NCBI GenBank assembly: GCA_013396915.1
Contig: VWZL01002573.1
Coordinates: 407,927-471,926 of the forward strand
Direction of reading: 5' to 3'
From: Stercorarius parasiticus
Taxonomy: Eukaryota > Chordata > Aves > Charadriiformes > Stercorariidae
Length of the DNA stretch: 64,000 nt
Shown here piece after piece: positions 1 through 21,945 of the stretch. Within the stretch, counting starts at the first letter, position 1. Each line of letters opens with the position of its first letter. The notes under the pieces were generated by a model. That model had not been told where the DNA came from. It made no database searches and was given only the letters and a program-made list of their open reading frames with translations. The position numbers and the translations under genes were made by a program.

Positions 1-3000
1 TCATAACCACGAGGGTTAAAAAGTATGACCCCATATATTTAAAAAACAATAAATGAGGAATTTAGTGGAGTAAGTAGCCCATTAGGCATGGCACTATGTT
101 TAAGCATGAATTTTGACTTCTCAGGTTTTCTAAGAGAACACTTTCCAGATGGAAAAATAAAGATTTACCAAAAGAGAAACGCCCTATAAAACCCAATTTT
201 GATACAGTTCTGATGGGAACCTGCCTCCTTACCTGCCACCTAGCACATCTGGCACGCAGAACTGGAGCCAAGCGCCTGGAAGACCACGTTTCAGAGCAGC
301 TGCATGGCTGAGGACCACCGTGGCCAAGAGCCAGGACTCGGAGCGCTTCCAGCCTGCTGAGCCCGCTGTCTTTCCCACCAGGAGATCAAGGGGGAGAGCT
401 CCATCTCCTCCTCCTCTTCTTCCTCCTTGCAGATCTCTCCATCCAAGACCTGGGACAGGTGGACCTTGGTCAAGCAGAACAGCAGCGCTCTGGTGTAGTC
501 CTGATGCAAAACGGTCCCTTTTCAAGTTCAGTGTCGAACAAAATCAGGTCACACTAAGGTTAGTCGAGGCTACTTCTGGCCTCCAACCTCGGTGACAGTC
601 TCAGCACTGGACATTTGATACCCAAATTCCCTATTTGCCGTCACAAAGAGGCAGATTCAGAGCGGGAGCAACGCCTCCCAGTCATAAATGTAAATACTTC
701 CTGAAACACCCAACCTGCAAACACCACCCGTTCCACTTTCCAGCCAGTCTGGACACGTTGGATGTGGCAGCATCCGAGAAGTGCTGGTGGAAGTGATACC
801 TAGGGAGAAAGGAGACAGGAATCCCTCCATTCCCCCAATGTGAGTGGGGAGGGCTGAAGGCAGGAGCAACTCATGCTGCCACCCCAGGAAAAATACGCCT
901 GTTTAATCCCTATCAACCAAATTACAAAGCTTTTAAACCTCAACCTCCCCCTCTTCAACCCATCATTAAAAGCTACCATAAGAATTGAGATGAATTAATG
1001 TCTGCCTTATAGCCTGAGCGCCATGCGGGCAACCACACACCAGGGCTCCTATTCGAAGGACGTCACCACATCTGGAATTGGCACATCCCAGCTTAGTACG
1101 TTTGATAAATTTCTCTCTCTGGTAAAAACGTAAACTGGTAGTTTACAGATAGAGGGGAAGTTCTGCTGGTAAAGAATTTCCAGGAAAGCTCCCTCAGCTC
1201 CGGCAGAGTTAGACCCAGCCCGTTATCGGGGAAATGCTCACTTCCCCCGTCGGTTCATTCGGATGTACGTTCAACGGGGCAGGGGGAGCTGAACGAGACA
1301 CAGAGCAACGCCCTGAGATAAAGGAGGAAATCCCTTCCAGGTTCACAGAAACAGACCCGGGGGGGGATGTCTTTCCGAAAAGAAAACAAACCATGCTAAG
1401 ACTTATCTTGTACATTCACACTGCTTACTAAAAAGCCTCTTTTCCCTGTGGCAGCGAACTAATCTCCCAGCCTAGTATCTGGAAATGCCAGAAGAAAGAG
1501 ATTGTTCGTATAAACACATACATTTCCAGGGGAAGTTTACTCTTCCTATAGCCAGAGGATGTTTACTTTTCCAGAAAAAGAGTATGTTAAAACCTTTCTT
1601 CCCTTCTACTTCATCACCATTTCACTGGCACTTAGGAGCAGGCATTCCTCATTTCAAACAAGGTTTAGCGGGTCAAGTGAAGGGGGAGCCGCAGTTGTGT
1701 ACGCAAGAAAAAATAAATACAGGGAACGAAATGAATAAACAAAGAGCCTGAGTTAGAGCTTAGAGACTACAAGTTCCCCGACCGGGGCAGTGACACAGGC
1801 AGGCGATGTGATGGCTGAAGCCTGTCAACACGAAGAGCACGAGCCCAGGGCTCAGCTCCGCAGGTCAGACCCATGGTTCCTCCTAAATGTCACGGGGACC
1901 CCAGGCTGAGAGCCTCCTCCCTCCCTCTGCCATCGCTCGGGAAGCGCTTTTGAACCACCAGGAACGCAGCCGGCACGCCGCGAGAGCCGGCTGGCTGTCG
2001 GTATGCTCACCTACCGCTCTGCTGCGAGCAGCTTTTAGAGATCAAAAATCAATGACAACGATCTTAACTTCGGTTTAACAAAGTCCTAATAAAGTTTAAT
2101 GGATGCCATTAGGTAAATTGCAAGCGCCAGCACTATCCGTCATTGCACAGAAATGGAGATACTTTAAAATGCATTTTAAAGTTTCTTATATAAGTACAGT
2201 AAGAATAAAGAATATCTCGTTATTTTTACGACCACTTAACAAGCTTCTGCAGCATTCAGATAAGCATCTACGAATGAAAAACCACCGCTCTCATAATCAG
2301 GTACAGTTCCACTGCCTTCAGATGAATCACACCTGATTAACTGCAGGGTGACCTGAGCCATAACGGCAGCAAAGACCCACGTTAAGGACGAAACCCTGGG
2401 AAAACAGGCAACAAAACTCTAACACTGGTGGAAAAATTCCAAAAGCCTCTATTTGGACAGGCTTCCAAAATTTTTACCTTTCAGCTAATGAATAAAGATG
2501 AAGACAAAGAGGTTTTGATTAAGGTCTTGTTCCTGCAACAAGTGAAGAGGACAGAAGAACCCCCTCAAGGCCGAGCTGTATACAGCAGCATACGTGCTCC
2601 AGGAACGGTACGTGGTTCTCTGCAGAGAGACAAACACGCTTCCCCTGTACTGAACAGGACAGGGGTCCAGGTCCATCACTCGTAACCCAAGTAAACAGGT
2701 TACAACAGCGGTGCCACAGAGCTGAGCAGATACTGAAGACGCCACGTCCACCTGTACCAACGCAGGTACTGGCTGACACCGAACTGTCCAGGAGCATTTG
2801 ATGTTTGTGTGAGGAGAGCCCTCTGATTTTCACAAACACAGAAGCACCTGATCACAGGAAGAGCCACATTTCCACGCTGGGTCTTTGGAAGTCTCCGGTC
2901 CAATTCCAGGACCTCATCCCATTGAGTTTTGAAGGTCTCCAAGATGGAAGAGAGGAGTCTTTGCTTGTCTTAGACATCAAAACACCTTCTCAGAGGCCCC

Positions 3001-3469
3001 TCTGGCTCCTCTGCTTACAGATCAAGGAACCCTGCAAGTCTGGGGATGGTGAAGGAGAATACCAAGCAGGGCTGGGAGTTCGGTGTTCAGGTGGGAGGGT
3101 GGTGGTGCCGGGGAGAGGTCCCTTTCGCAGCCCTCTCGCTCTGATGTTGCTGCAGCTGCTGCGACTCTTCCCCGTGCCGCACCCCATTCAAACTGCCGGG
3201 AGGAAACCACTGGCACCAAAAAAAAAAAAAAAAGACTGATAAGGAAAAAGAGCATCTCAGTAACACAACAGGAAAGGCTCGTGGTGAACTTCAGGTTTCA
3301 CTGTTAAAATTATTGCAGGTTCCCGGACAGAGACTGTTTCTTCCATCTTCATGGAAAGGAGTGTCCCGTTAACTGAACCTACGTGTATTTTTCAGAAAAG
3401 ACTTTAAAATGAGGAATTAGGTATCATCTTGTGTGCATTCCTTCCTCTCCCCCAAACTGAGAAAAGTAA
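1..3469. other. Upstream flank, no gene recognised
   Basis: No recognisable gene. It contains an exon-like GC-rich island at about 233-500 on the minus strand, with a GGA/GAA-rich tract (see findings). It also has an A run at 3219-3234 following a 144-codon open frame with no family resemblance. No CR1 tail was recognised. Confidence 0.5.
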
Positions 3470-4070
3470 TCTCTGAGGGAAGAATTTAATCAAAGCCAGC
3501 TGCTAATTACTTTCATGACACCAGGGGAGAAGAATGTTGGCATCAGAAAGACGTGGAAGATTTTCATGATTAATATTTGATAAATCCGTAATTGGATCGT
3601 TTGATTTTGCAGCCTCCTTTGAATAGAGGTAGAAACTTTATTGAAATTAATCTTTATGAATTCAGGCCACAAACTTGAGGGGATGATAACTCATTGATTG
3701 ATTTCAGTATCTTGAAGTGCTAACCCGGGAGAGAAGATAAATTGGGATTGCCTAAGGACAAGTCAATACAGATTGAATGTAATCCAGAGTGCTTTCCTAT
3801 TAGAGGAAATAAATTACATTCTCTAAAGAGTTAAAGTTGAATTTCTCCAGCCTTTTTTTGCTGAAGTTCAGAGATTCAACATGAATATTTAATTTAAAAG
3901 CAAATGAGAATTAAATGTGCTAACATTGAATTAATAAAATAGTTGAGTAGCATGCAATAGTGAGCAAATGTTCTCATGAAAAAATGCGAAAATCAAAATT
4001 GCAACATTATAGTTATCTAATGCATCGTATTGTTTAGAATTGGATATAGGAATTTTCTCTTGATCCTAAT
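3470..4070. promoter_or_regulatory. AT-rich block, candidate conserved regulatory element
   Basis: About 600 bases rich in TAAT/ATTA cores (GCTAATTAC, GATTAATA, AATTAATC, TTGAATTAAT), with no simple repeat, no repeat-family signature and no open frame. Composition of this kind is typical of deeply conserved non-coding elements beside developmental genes. Conservation itself cannot be judged from one sequence. Confidence 0.3.
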
Positions 4071-5989
4071 AAAATAAAGCAGAAATTCAGAGCATTGTAG
4101 GGCTGAATATTATCACTATGAACAACAAAAACAATTTCTTGCTCTGATTTTTAGCTATTGGGTTATGTATTGAAACCTTTAGAGCTGGTTTATGCTAATA
4201 ACCCAGCAGCAAAGCAAAAAAAAAATTGTCCAGAAATATCTGGTTTATAACTAAAGTAAATTAAAGGCCATGTGCACATTCACTGAGGGATCTGAATGCC
4301 CAGTCTTTAATTTTGAAGGCAAGAGATTAAAGTTCCCTTTCCTTAACCAGCATCGCTGCTTTGAACAGATAGCAAAGAAATGGCAAAAAATAAGAAAAAA
4401 GAGTCTTAATCCTAGTATAGCAATGTGGCTTGGGTGCGTTCCCCCTCTACTGCAGAAGCAACACGGCTCTTTTATATTAGCTTTAAAGAAGATCCAGGTT
4501 TGGGCACCTCTCCACTGATATTTTTAATTCAGCATTTAAATAGTTGCATTAGTATGCACAGCACTTTCCACGTGTGCAAGGAAGGAGGTTTTTGCCTCAA
4601 AGAACTCATGATCTAAATTAAATCACAATATTGAAAAAAGGACAAAAAAAGCTACCTGGAAACAACACCGAGTCTTAAGCTAGCTACAAGGCTTTCTCCC
4701 TTCCCCTTTCCATTGATGGCAGGATTTATGAGAAGGCAAGATACAGAGGGTGATCGCCTGCGCTAAGCAAACAAAAAAGACCGAAGACAAAGATGACGAT
4801 GTTGTGCAGCACAGTGCCTGCGGAAGGCCGTTCTGGACTCAGAATTAGCAAACGGATAAAGATAGCTTTGTTAGAAAAGCTGGAAAGACGCAGCGTGTAA
4901 GAAGTCATGGATTAGGTAGATACAGCACGATGGCTACAGGGTTTGAAGTGGATGAGGAAAAAGGCAAATACAGAGATAAAAAAGGAGCTAAGATGATTCT
5001 TCTTACAGATACACTTCAGGCCACAGGGGGACAAACGTGTCGTGTTCCAGGTGACATTAAAAAAGAGAGGATGGCAATTTGAACCCAGGTTATGTACAGG
5101 AAAACTGGTACAATTCTGCAACGAAGAGGGAGCACGTGCAGGAACTCTACACATGCGCAGGGACGTGGCTTTGGAATCAGTGCTCCAGCTGAGCCTCACT
5201 GACTTTGTGTATATATTCAACACACATTCCCTGGGTAGCGATCCATCTATTCAGCAGAACCCGTAGAGTCAGTAGGGCTCAATACCGAACATCAACTATC
5301 TTTACACTGCCTGTTTTCCTCGGAGAAACAAAGTCTTGCCCCCAAACGCAGCTTGGAGCACCTTCAACCGCAGACGATGAGTATAGTGGAGTAAAACCAG
5401 GACCCCTCCTCTGCCGTGGAGCAGAGAGTCCTTTGGACAGGAGAGTCCTTCTTGCGCGGGGCTCCCAGCCGACTCCTGCTGCCGAGCTGCTCCCTCACCA
5501 CACAAAGGAGAACGCTTTCAACTGTAAACATGTGCTTGCATTAATAAATTCTGCAGTTAGTTAACTTTGTGTAGCAGAAATTAACACGTATTGAAGAGCT
5601 CTGCCCATGGAATGACCTCAATCTGGCTCATAGCAGAGAAGTTTATTTTAAATAAAAGTGGGCTTTGTAACCAAACCTCCCCCCAGATCCCAATAAATAG
5701 GCCCAAGAAGAAAAGGTGCAAAAACGAAGCCTTTCCACAGCAAAGTGGGAGAAAAAAAAAAAAGCCTTTGGTCCACTGAAAGAGGGTTTTATTCTGTATT
5801 TTATTTTGTAAAACAGTTATTTGAAGAAACTACATATTGCCCTTAGAGGAACAGTTTTGTTAGCAGAAGTGGCATTTATATTCAACTTTGAGGAAGCCCC
5901 AGGGCCTAGCGGCCTTTCGCTGGCTGGGAACCTCTCCCTGCATTTTCTTCAATAAAAACACCCCCTTTTTCATTCATTTTCGACTCCGT
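4071..5989. other. Upstream flank of MMADHC, nothing recognised
   Basis: Unique-looking sequence of mixed composition with short A-rich runs (for example 4217-4225 and 5753-5763). No gene, repeat family or RNA gene was recognised. Confidence 0.5.
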
Positions 5990-6277
5990 TGCACTCCCCA
6001 TCCCCAGAAAACCCCGGCCGAGAGCGGTGGGGGGAGCGGTGTACCGGCAGCCCGGCGGACGTTACATGACTGACTCCTGGCGCACCCGACGGGTACTGCA
6101 CCGCCGGCGAGGGGCGAGACGATGCCGACACCGCGACCCCGAGAAGCCCCCGCACCGAGACAAGAAGAAACACCCGCTCTGGCCGCGTCGGTCCGGCCGC
6201 CCCTGCCCGCCGTGAGGGGCCGCCACCGGCCCCGCTGACCACACACCGCCCACCGCGCCCGGCCGCTCCCCTCCAGG

Positions 6278-6428
6278 NNNNNNNNNNNNNNNNNNNNNNN
6301 NNNNNNNNNNNNNNNNNNNNNNNNNNNNNNNNNNNNNNNNNNNNNNNNNNNNNNNNNNNNNNNNNNNNNNNNNNNNNNNNNNNNNNNNNNNNNNNNNNNN
6401 NNNNNNNNNNNNNNNNNNNNNNNNNNNN
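6278..6428. other. Assembly gap of 151 unknown bases
   Basis: A run of N lies in the middle of the CpG-rich promoter, a common failure point for short-read assembly of GC-rich avian sequence. The MMADHC transcription start and most of exon 1 are probably inside it. Confidence 0.98.
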
Positions 6429-6471
6429 TGCCGGGGAGGGGACGGCGGCCGCCGCCATTTTGCAGGAAGAG
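6429..6471 (+). other. MMADHC: MMADHC non-coding exon 1 (visible 3' part)
   Basis: GC-rich sequence runs from the end of the assembly gap to a good donor (GAAGAG then GTGAGA at 6472). It contains GCCGCCATTTTG and no ATG. It is inferred to be the 3' part of the first 5' UTR exon, because the exon carrying the start codon has its own acceptor at 6726. The true 5' end probably lies in or before the gap. Confidence 0.6.
6451..6462 (+). promoter_or_regulatory. YY1-type element GCCGCCATTTTG
   Basis: The 12-base motif matches the classical YY1 binding consensus, common just downstream of the start site in housekeeping and mitochondrial genes. It sits in exon 1, 10 bases before the donor. The match is seen directly; occupancy is inferred. 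Confidence 0.5.
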
Positions 6472-6726
6472 GTGAGAGGTGCCGGTGGGGTGGTGGTTCT
6501 TTTGCCCCCGGTGTTTCCTTCTCCTGTCGTCGGCAGCTTCGGCCGCGGGCGGCCGGGCCTGTAACGAGCGGGCGGCGCGGCGGTGGTTTGTGAGGCCGTT
6601 GTCGGGGAAGCGGGGGGCGGCCGTGAGGGGCGGGGAGGAGGCGAGGCCGCTGCGGGGCCGGGAGGTGAGGGGGCAGCCCCGGTCCGGCCGCTGCCTCGGA
6701 GGCCAGTGCGTTCGCTTCTCTTCCAG

Positions 6727-6760
6727 AGGCCTGTCGGCGAGAGGCAGCCCGCTGTCTGCA

Positions 6761-6769
<9 letters not shown>
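6727..6769 (+). CDS. MMADHC: MMADHC exon 2 (end of 5' UTR, start codon, residues 1-3)
   Basis: The acceptor is a pyrimidine tract ending TTCCAG at 6726 and the donor is GTGAGT at 6770. Thirty-four bases of 5' UTR precede ATG at 6761, and only Met-Ala-Asn is encoded before the 2.2-kb intron 1. The same three-residue first coding segment opens the human protein. Confidence 0.93.
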
Positions 6770-18193
<11,424 letters not shown>

Positions 18194-18325
18194 CAGTCAT
18201 CAGGGTTTCACAAGTTCTTATGACCTTTGCATTCTTTTACTTGATGATTCTCTCTAAGCATTGTCAGGAAATGCCACACTTTAAAGTATTCTTAGGTAAT
18301 AAAGTAGCTGTTATTTATTTTAGTC
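18194..18325 (+). other. MMADHC: MMADHC 3' UTR, shortest predicted form
   Basis: This runs from the stop codon to about 20 bases past the first AATAAA (18298-18303). Further AATAAA hexamers at 18639-18644 and 18670-18675 could give longer forms. A 14-base A run at 18614-18627 could also act as a false priming site for oligo-dT cDNA. Confidence 0.55.
18298..18303 (+). terminator. MMADHC: Poly(A) signal AATAAA for MMADHC
   Basis: This is the canonical hexamer 105 bases after the stop codon and the first on the coding strand. The sequence just downstream is T-rich, as expected at a cleavage site. Confidence 0.6.
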
Positions 18326-18329
18326 TTCG

Positions 18330-21300
18330 TGAATATGTGTTTGCCACATGTGACTTAGAATAATTAATTGACAACATTCAAACAGATACCTTAATGTGCC
18401 ACATGAATTCTAAGCTGTGAGTTTCCTTCATCTTGAATGAGTTTAAACATACATGTACATAGCTATCTGCATATCCTTTTTTAATATTATCTTACAAGCC
18501 ACGCTTCTTCACCATTTTGTCTTTCAGTGTCTAACAAGTCTGTGCTCTTGGTATTAAAAATCCTGATGCCACTGAAGTTTCTAGGAATTCTGCCACTTAC
18601 TGAAATAAGTGGCAAAAAAAAAAAAAAGTGGAATAAGTAATAAAATTGTTCTCCCAGAATATAGAACTGAATAAAAACTGCAGAAGTTAATGCCAGACTA
18701 ATAGCTTGTTTGCTGTTCTAAAATGAGAATAATGAGATAAGCTTTCAGGGGTGCTCTACCTGCCTTCAGTAGGGGAGTGCTTACTTGATTGCTACATCCA
18801 CAGACTCAGTAAAAAGTCTTCAATTATTCTAGAATCAGTCATCTCATAATGCTTTTTTGTCTTTATATTGCTTGGGATTTTATTTTCTCAGTGTTAGCTA
18901 AATATATTTAATTAGTTTATATATGTAAATGTAATTTAAAGTTGCTTTTGTAACTTTCTTAGGTCATTAAATACATTGTGGAAAAAAAAAGATAATAGGA
19001 CAATGCTTGGATATCATCATTGTTTTCCTGTACTTGGGTGCAATTTAGACTTGTCTCTGTGGAATTTTGAAATGCCTGTGCAAAGAGCAATTATGATCAA
19101 TTATTGCAATTATGATCAATTATAAAAATATTTCAACAGGAAGGTTTCAGTAAACTAGTCAATCTTTTCAGGTATTGTAAAAACAATCAGGTCAGTTGAA
19201 GTTCCTGGTGGAAGAATAGTGAAGAAAATTCAAGGCACCTGAAACTGTGGAGCTCTGTTGGCAGCCTCGCTACAGAGACCAAGTAACGAACTAGATTTTA
19301 ATCTCATCGCAGTCAGTTATCGGGGCTGTTTGTTAATACACCACTGCTGTAGCTCTGCCAGTTCATGCAATAATAGGAATCCTTCAGTCTTGATTCCGTC
19401 AAAATTTAGTGCAACTTTTGTCTGGAAAATGACTGCACAAGATGATGATCTGTCTTCCTGTCAGGTAGATAGGAGTTTTAATCATTGTGTCTTTTTCCGA
19501 TGTTAACTAACCAATATGGATTTGAAACTTGTTCTGTGTTTGTATACTACTTCTATTCCCTACTCAGGGTCTAAGCCAGTTATCACCAAAGTCTTTTTAT
19601 TGGCTTCAATGGGTTTAGAACCAGATCCTTTACCAAGTGCCTGTACCTGTCCTTGTTAATGATTGCTGCAAGCCCATAACTCTGCTGGATCACGGAGGTG
19701 GAAGTGAGGAGGACTTTCTGCTGAAGAAGTGAGTGCTGTCTACGCTTAAGTAGACAGAAATTACTAAGCCAGCAATTCAGAGGTTATCTTACTCCCCTAC
19801 CATCCTTGTCATCACTGTTGGCTCTAGGCTGCGCACATTCCAAGGTTGAAGTGTATGGCTGTTGGGGCAGGATTTGTTTATCGCTTTGTTGTGGAATTTG
19901 TGCTGTATTTCCAGAGCCCAAGTTCTTAATCTCCTCTCTACTGTCCAAGAAAGCTGTATTACTTCAAAGTCTTTCATTGATTCCCCCCCCCCATCAAGAG
20001 GATTAAAAAAGCTTGAGAAGCTGCACTGTGTCTTGTCTGTTTGCAAAATACAATTATTTTGCAGAACACAAATTAGCTCATTTGATAAAAGAGGCTTAGT
20101 GTCTCCCTGGACTCTTCTCCACTGTTGTGGAGAACTTTGTTGGATAAGTATTAGAAAAATAAATTCTGTGAATGGTTCACATAGATTTTAACTATCTTGA
20201 AGACTCTTGATGCTCTCTTTTCTTTAGGTGACTATGCTGTTCTTGCCTTTCTATGTTTTATAAGGGGTGGGAGCTGTTAGACAGCTATCCGATTTAAGCT
20301 TGGGATGCTCGTTTTTGAGTTCATATCCGTTACAGTTTCAACCTGGAAAGGGCTTTTACAGTGGCTTTTCAAATGGCTTCAACCCAAGGCAAAAATCTCA
20401 CTGAAGATAACTGCGAGTTTTGCCTTGACTCTAATACTAACGTTCCATGCCGGAATTTTGAGGGGAAGTATAATTTCCTGATATTTTTCTAAATAAAATT
20501 TTCTCATACATTTTGATTCTCAAAAGACTAGAACTATTCCAGTTCAATTTCCCTCACAGCAGAAGAGCTATACTGTGCCTTAATGAACTTGCTACTATGA
20601 AATAAAAGTTCTTGAATGCAGTGTGATTAACTGTACTTCTGATAATAAAAAACAAAACAACTTTCAGTGTTACACAGTTAATTCCTTTCTAGAGTAAAGA
20701 AACAAACACGTGAGAAGAGCTGTTTTATGCGAGGTCACATATCTTTCCTTAACCACGATTACTGTTCTGGGGGAAGTAGTATTTTTCTTAATGTGGAGAG
20801 GCTATTTCTAAAGTTACTTATACCATAATTTATTGGTTTTGCAAGAAATTCCACAAAAACTTTACGTGAAGTGGTGATGGTGAGCATCACAAGAGCAGTG
20901 CTATCTTTGTGTAGTTACATTTGCAAGCACATTAGCATACATGGAGAATATGCTCAAAATATGCAAGTCTGGAAGTTGTTTATAGTAGTCAAAAGGCTAA
21001 AAAAATGTTATGGGGGAAACATCTGTCATTTAGGTGCCCTAAGATATGAGGAACTGAGCTAAATGTCTTTCCACAGAATTCCTAGTAAAGGAAAAAAATT
21101 ACGGGGTTGTCTTTCTCTCTCCTAAAATACCTTCGTACTACTCTTACGTGATCTGTTATCCTGGTGAAGTTCTACACCACTATAGTTTCCTAAATAGCTG
21201 GTGGTATCACTGCTAAGGACAGGAGTGGTGGCAGGATTTTAAGTTACAAAAATAAATTTGAAACCAGGCTTAAAAGTTTGGTAGGGATAAATACACAGGA

Positions 21301-21550
21301 CGAGGTATTGAGGGAAAGGGTCAGTTTCTGCTTGCAGTAAGTGCAAAGCTGACGTGGGTTTCAGTGCCATGGATATTCATATTCAAGCTGTGCTACAGTA
21401 AGAGCTAAGTGTAAGAGTTGTGTTGATTTTGTGGTTGAAAGGACGGAAGTACGGTATTTTAACAGATTGAGGATTGTGTACGGAGGAATCTTCCAAGTCC
21501 TCAGCCACTTTGGTTCAGTTCAGTGAATTCATTGATCCATTTAGGACACA
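18330..21550. other. MMADHC-LYPD6 intergenic sequence, proximal part
   Basis: Non-coding sequence downstream of MMADHC. It has extra AATAAA hexamers near 18639 and 18670, and a perfect 18-base tandem pair (19087-19104 and 19106-19123, period 19). No gene was recognised. Confidence 0.6.
19087..19123. repeat. Tandem pair of an 18-base AT-rich unit
   Basis: The unit GCAATTATGATCAATTAT occurs twice with one spacer base. The unit is itself partly palindromic around TGATCA. It is probably a small local duplication. Confidence 0.85.
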
Positions 21551-21559
21551 TCCTCATGT

Positions 21560-21945
21560 AACAGTAGAGGTTTTGGAACTTGGCTTTATATCAGTCACAA
21601 GTGGTGTCCCCCAGGGCTCAGCACTGGGGCCAGTTCTGTTTAATATCTTTATCGATGATGTGGGCGAGGGGATCGAGTGCACCCTCAGTAAATTTGCAGG
21701 TGACACCAAGTTGGGTGGGAGTGTTGATCTGCTTGAGGGTAGGATGGTTCTACAGAGGGATCTGGGCAGGCTGGATCCACGGACTGAGGCCAAGGGTATG
21801 AGGTTCAAGAAGACCAAGTTCTGGGTCCTGCACCTGGGTCCCACCAACCCCATGAACGCTACAGGCTTGGGGCGGAGTGGCTGGAGAGCTGCCTGGCGGA
21901 AAAGGACCTGGGGGTGTTGGTCGACACCGAGTTAAAAATTAACAC
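21560..21945 (+). mobile_element. CR1 LINE fragment, reverse-transcriptase region
   Basis: The forward frame shows CR1 reverse-transcriptase landmarks in order: [20 protein letters not shown], then [17 protein letters not shown], then a [11 protein letters not shown] segment. The catalytic FADD box reads F-A-G-D, so the copy is inactive. Near 21865-21880 the frame is lost: the expected continuation is in another frame. Both the 5' end and the usual 3' tail are missing, so this is a decayed internal fragment. Confidence 0.9.

Larger units (their letters stand above)
5990..6725. promoter_or_regulatory. CpG-rich promoter region of MMADHC
   Basis: GC content and CpG density rise sharply at about 5990 and fall back near 6725, inside AT-rich flanks. 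The island spans exon 1, the gap at 6278-6428 and the end of intron 0. CpG-island promoters of broadly expressed genes are often bidirectional, but I see no convincing divergent exon. The open frames crossing this region on both strands are a by-product of GC richness and of the unknown bases. Confidence 0.75.

Noticed and set aside
2805..3239. A 144-codon frame ending at an A run, suggestive of a processed retrocopy
   Set aside because: No family resemblance, no upstream poly(A) signal and no target-site duplication could be seen. The A run alone is not enough.
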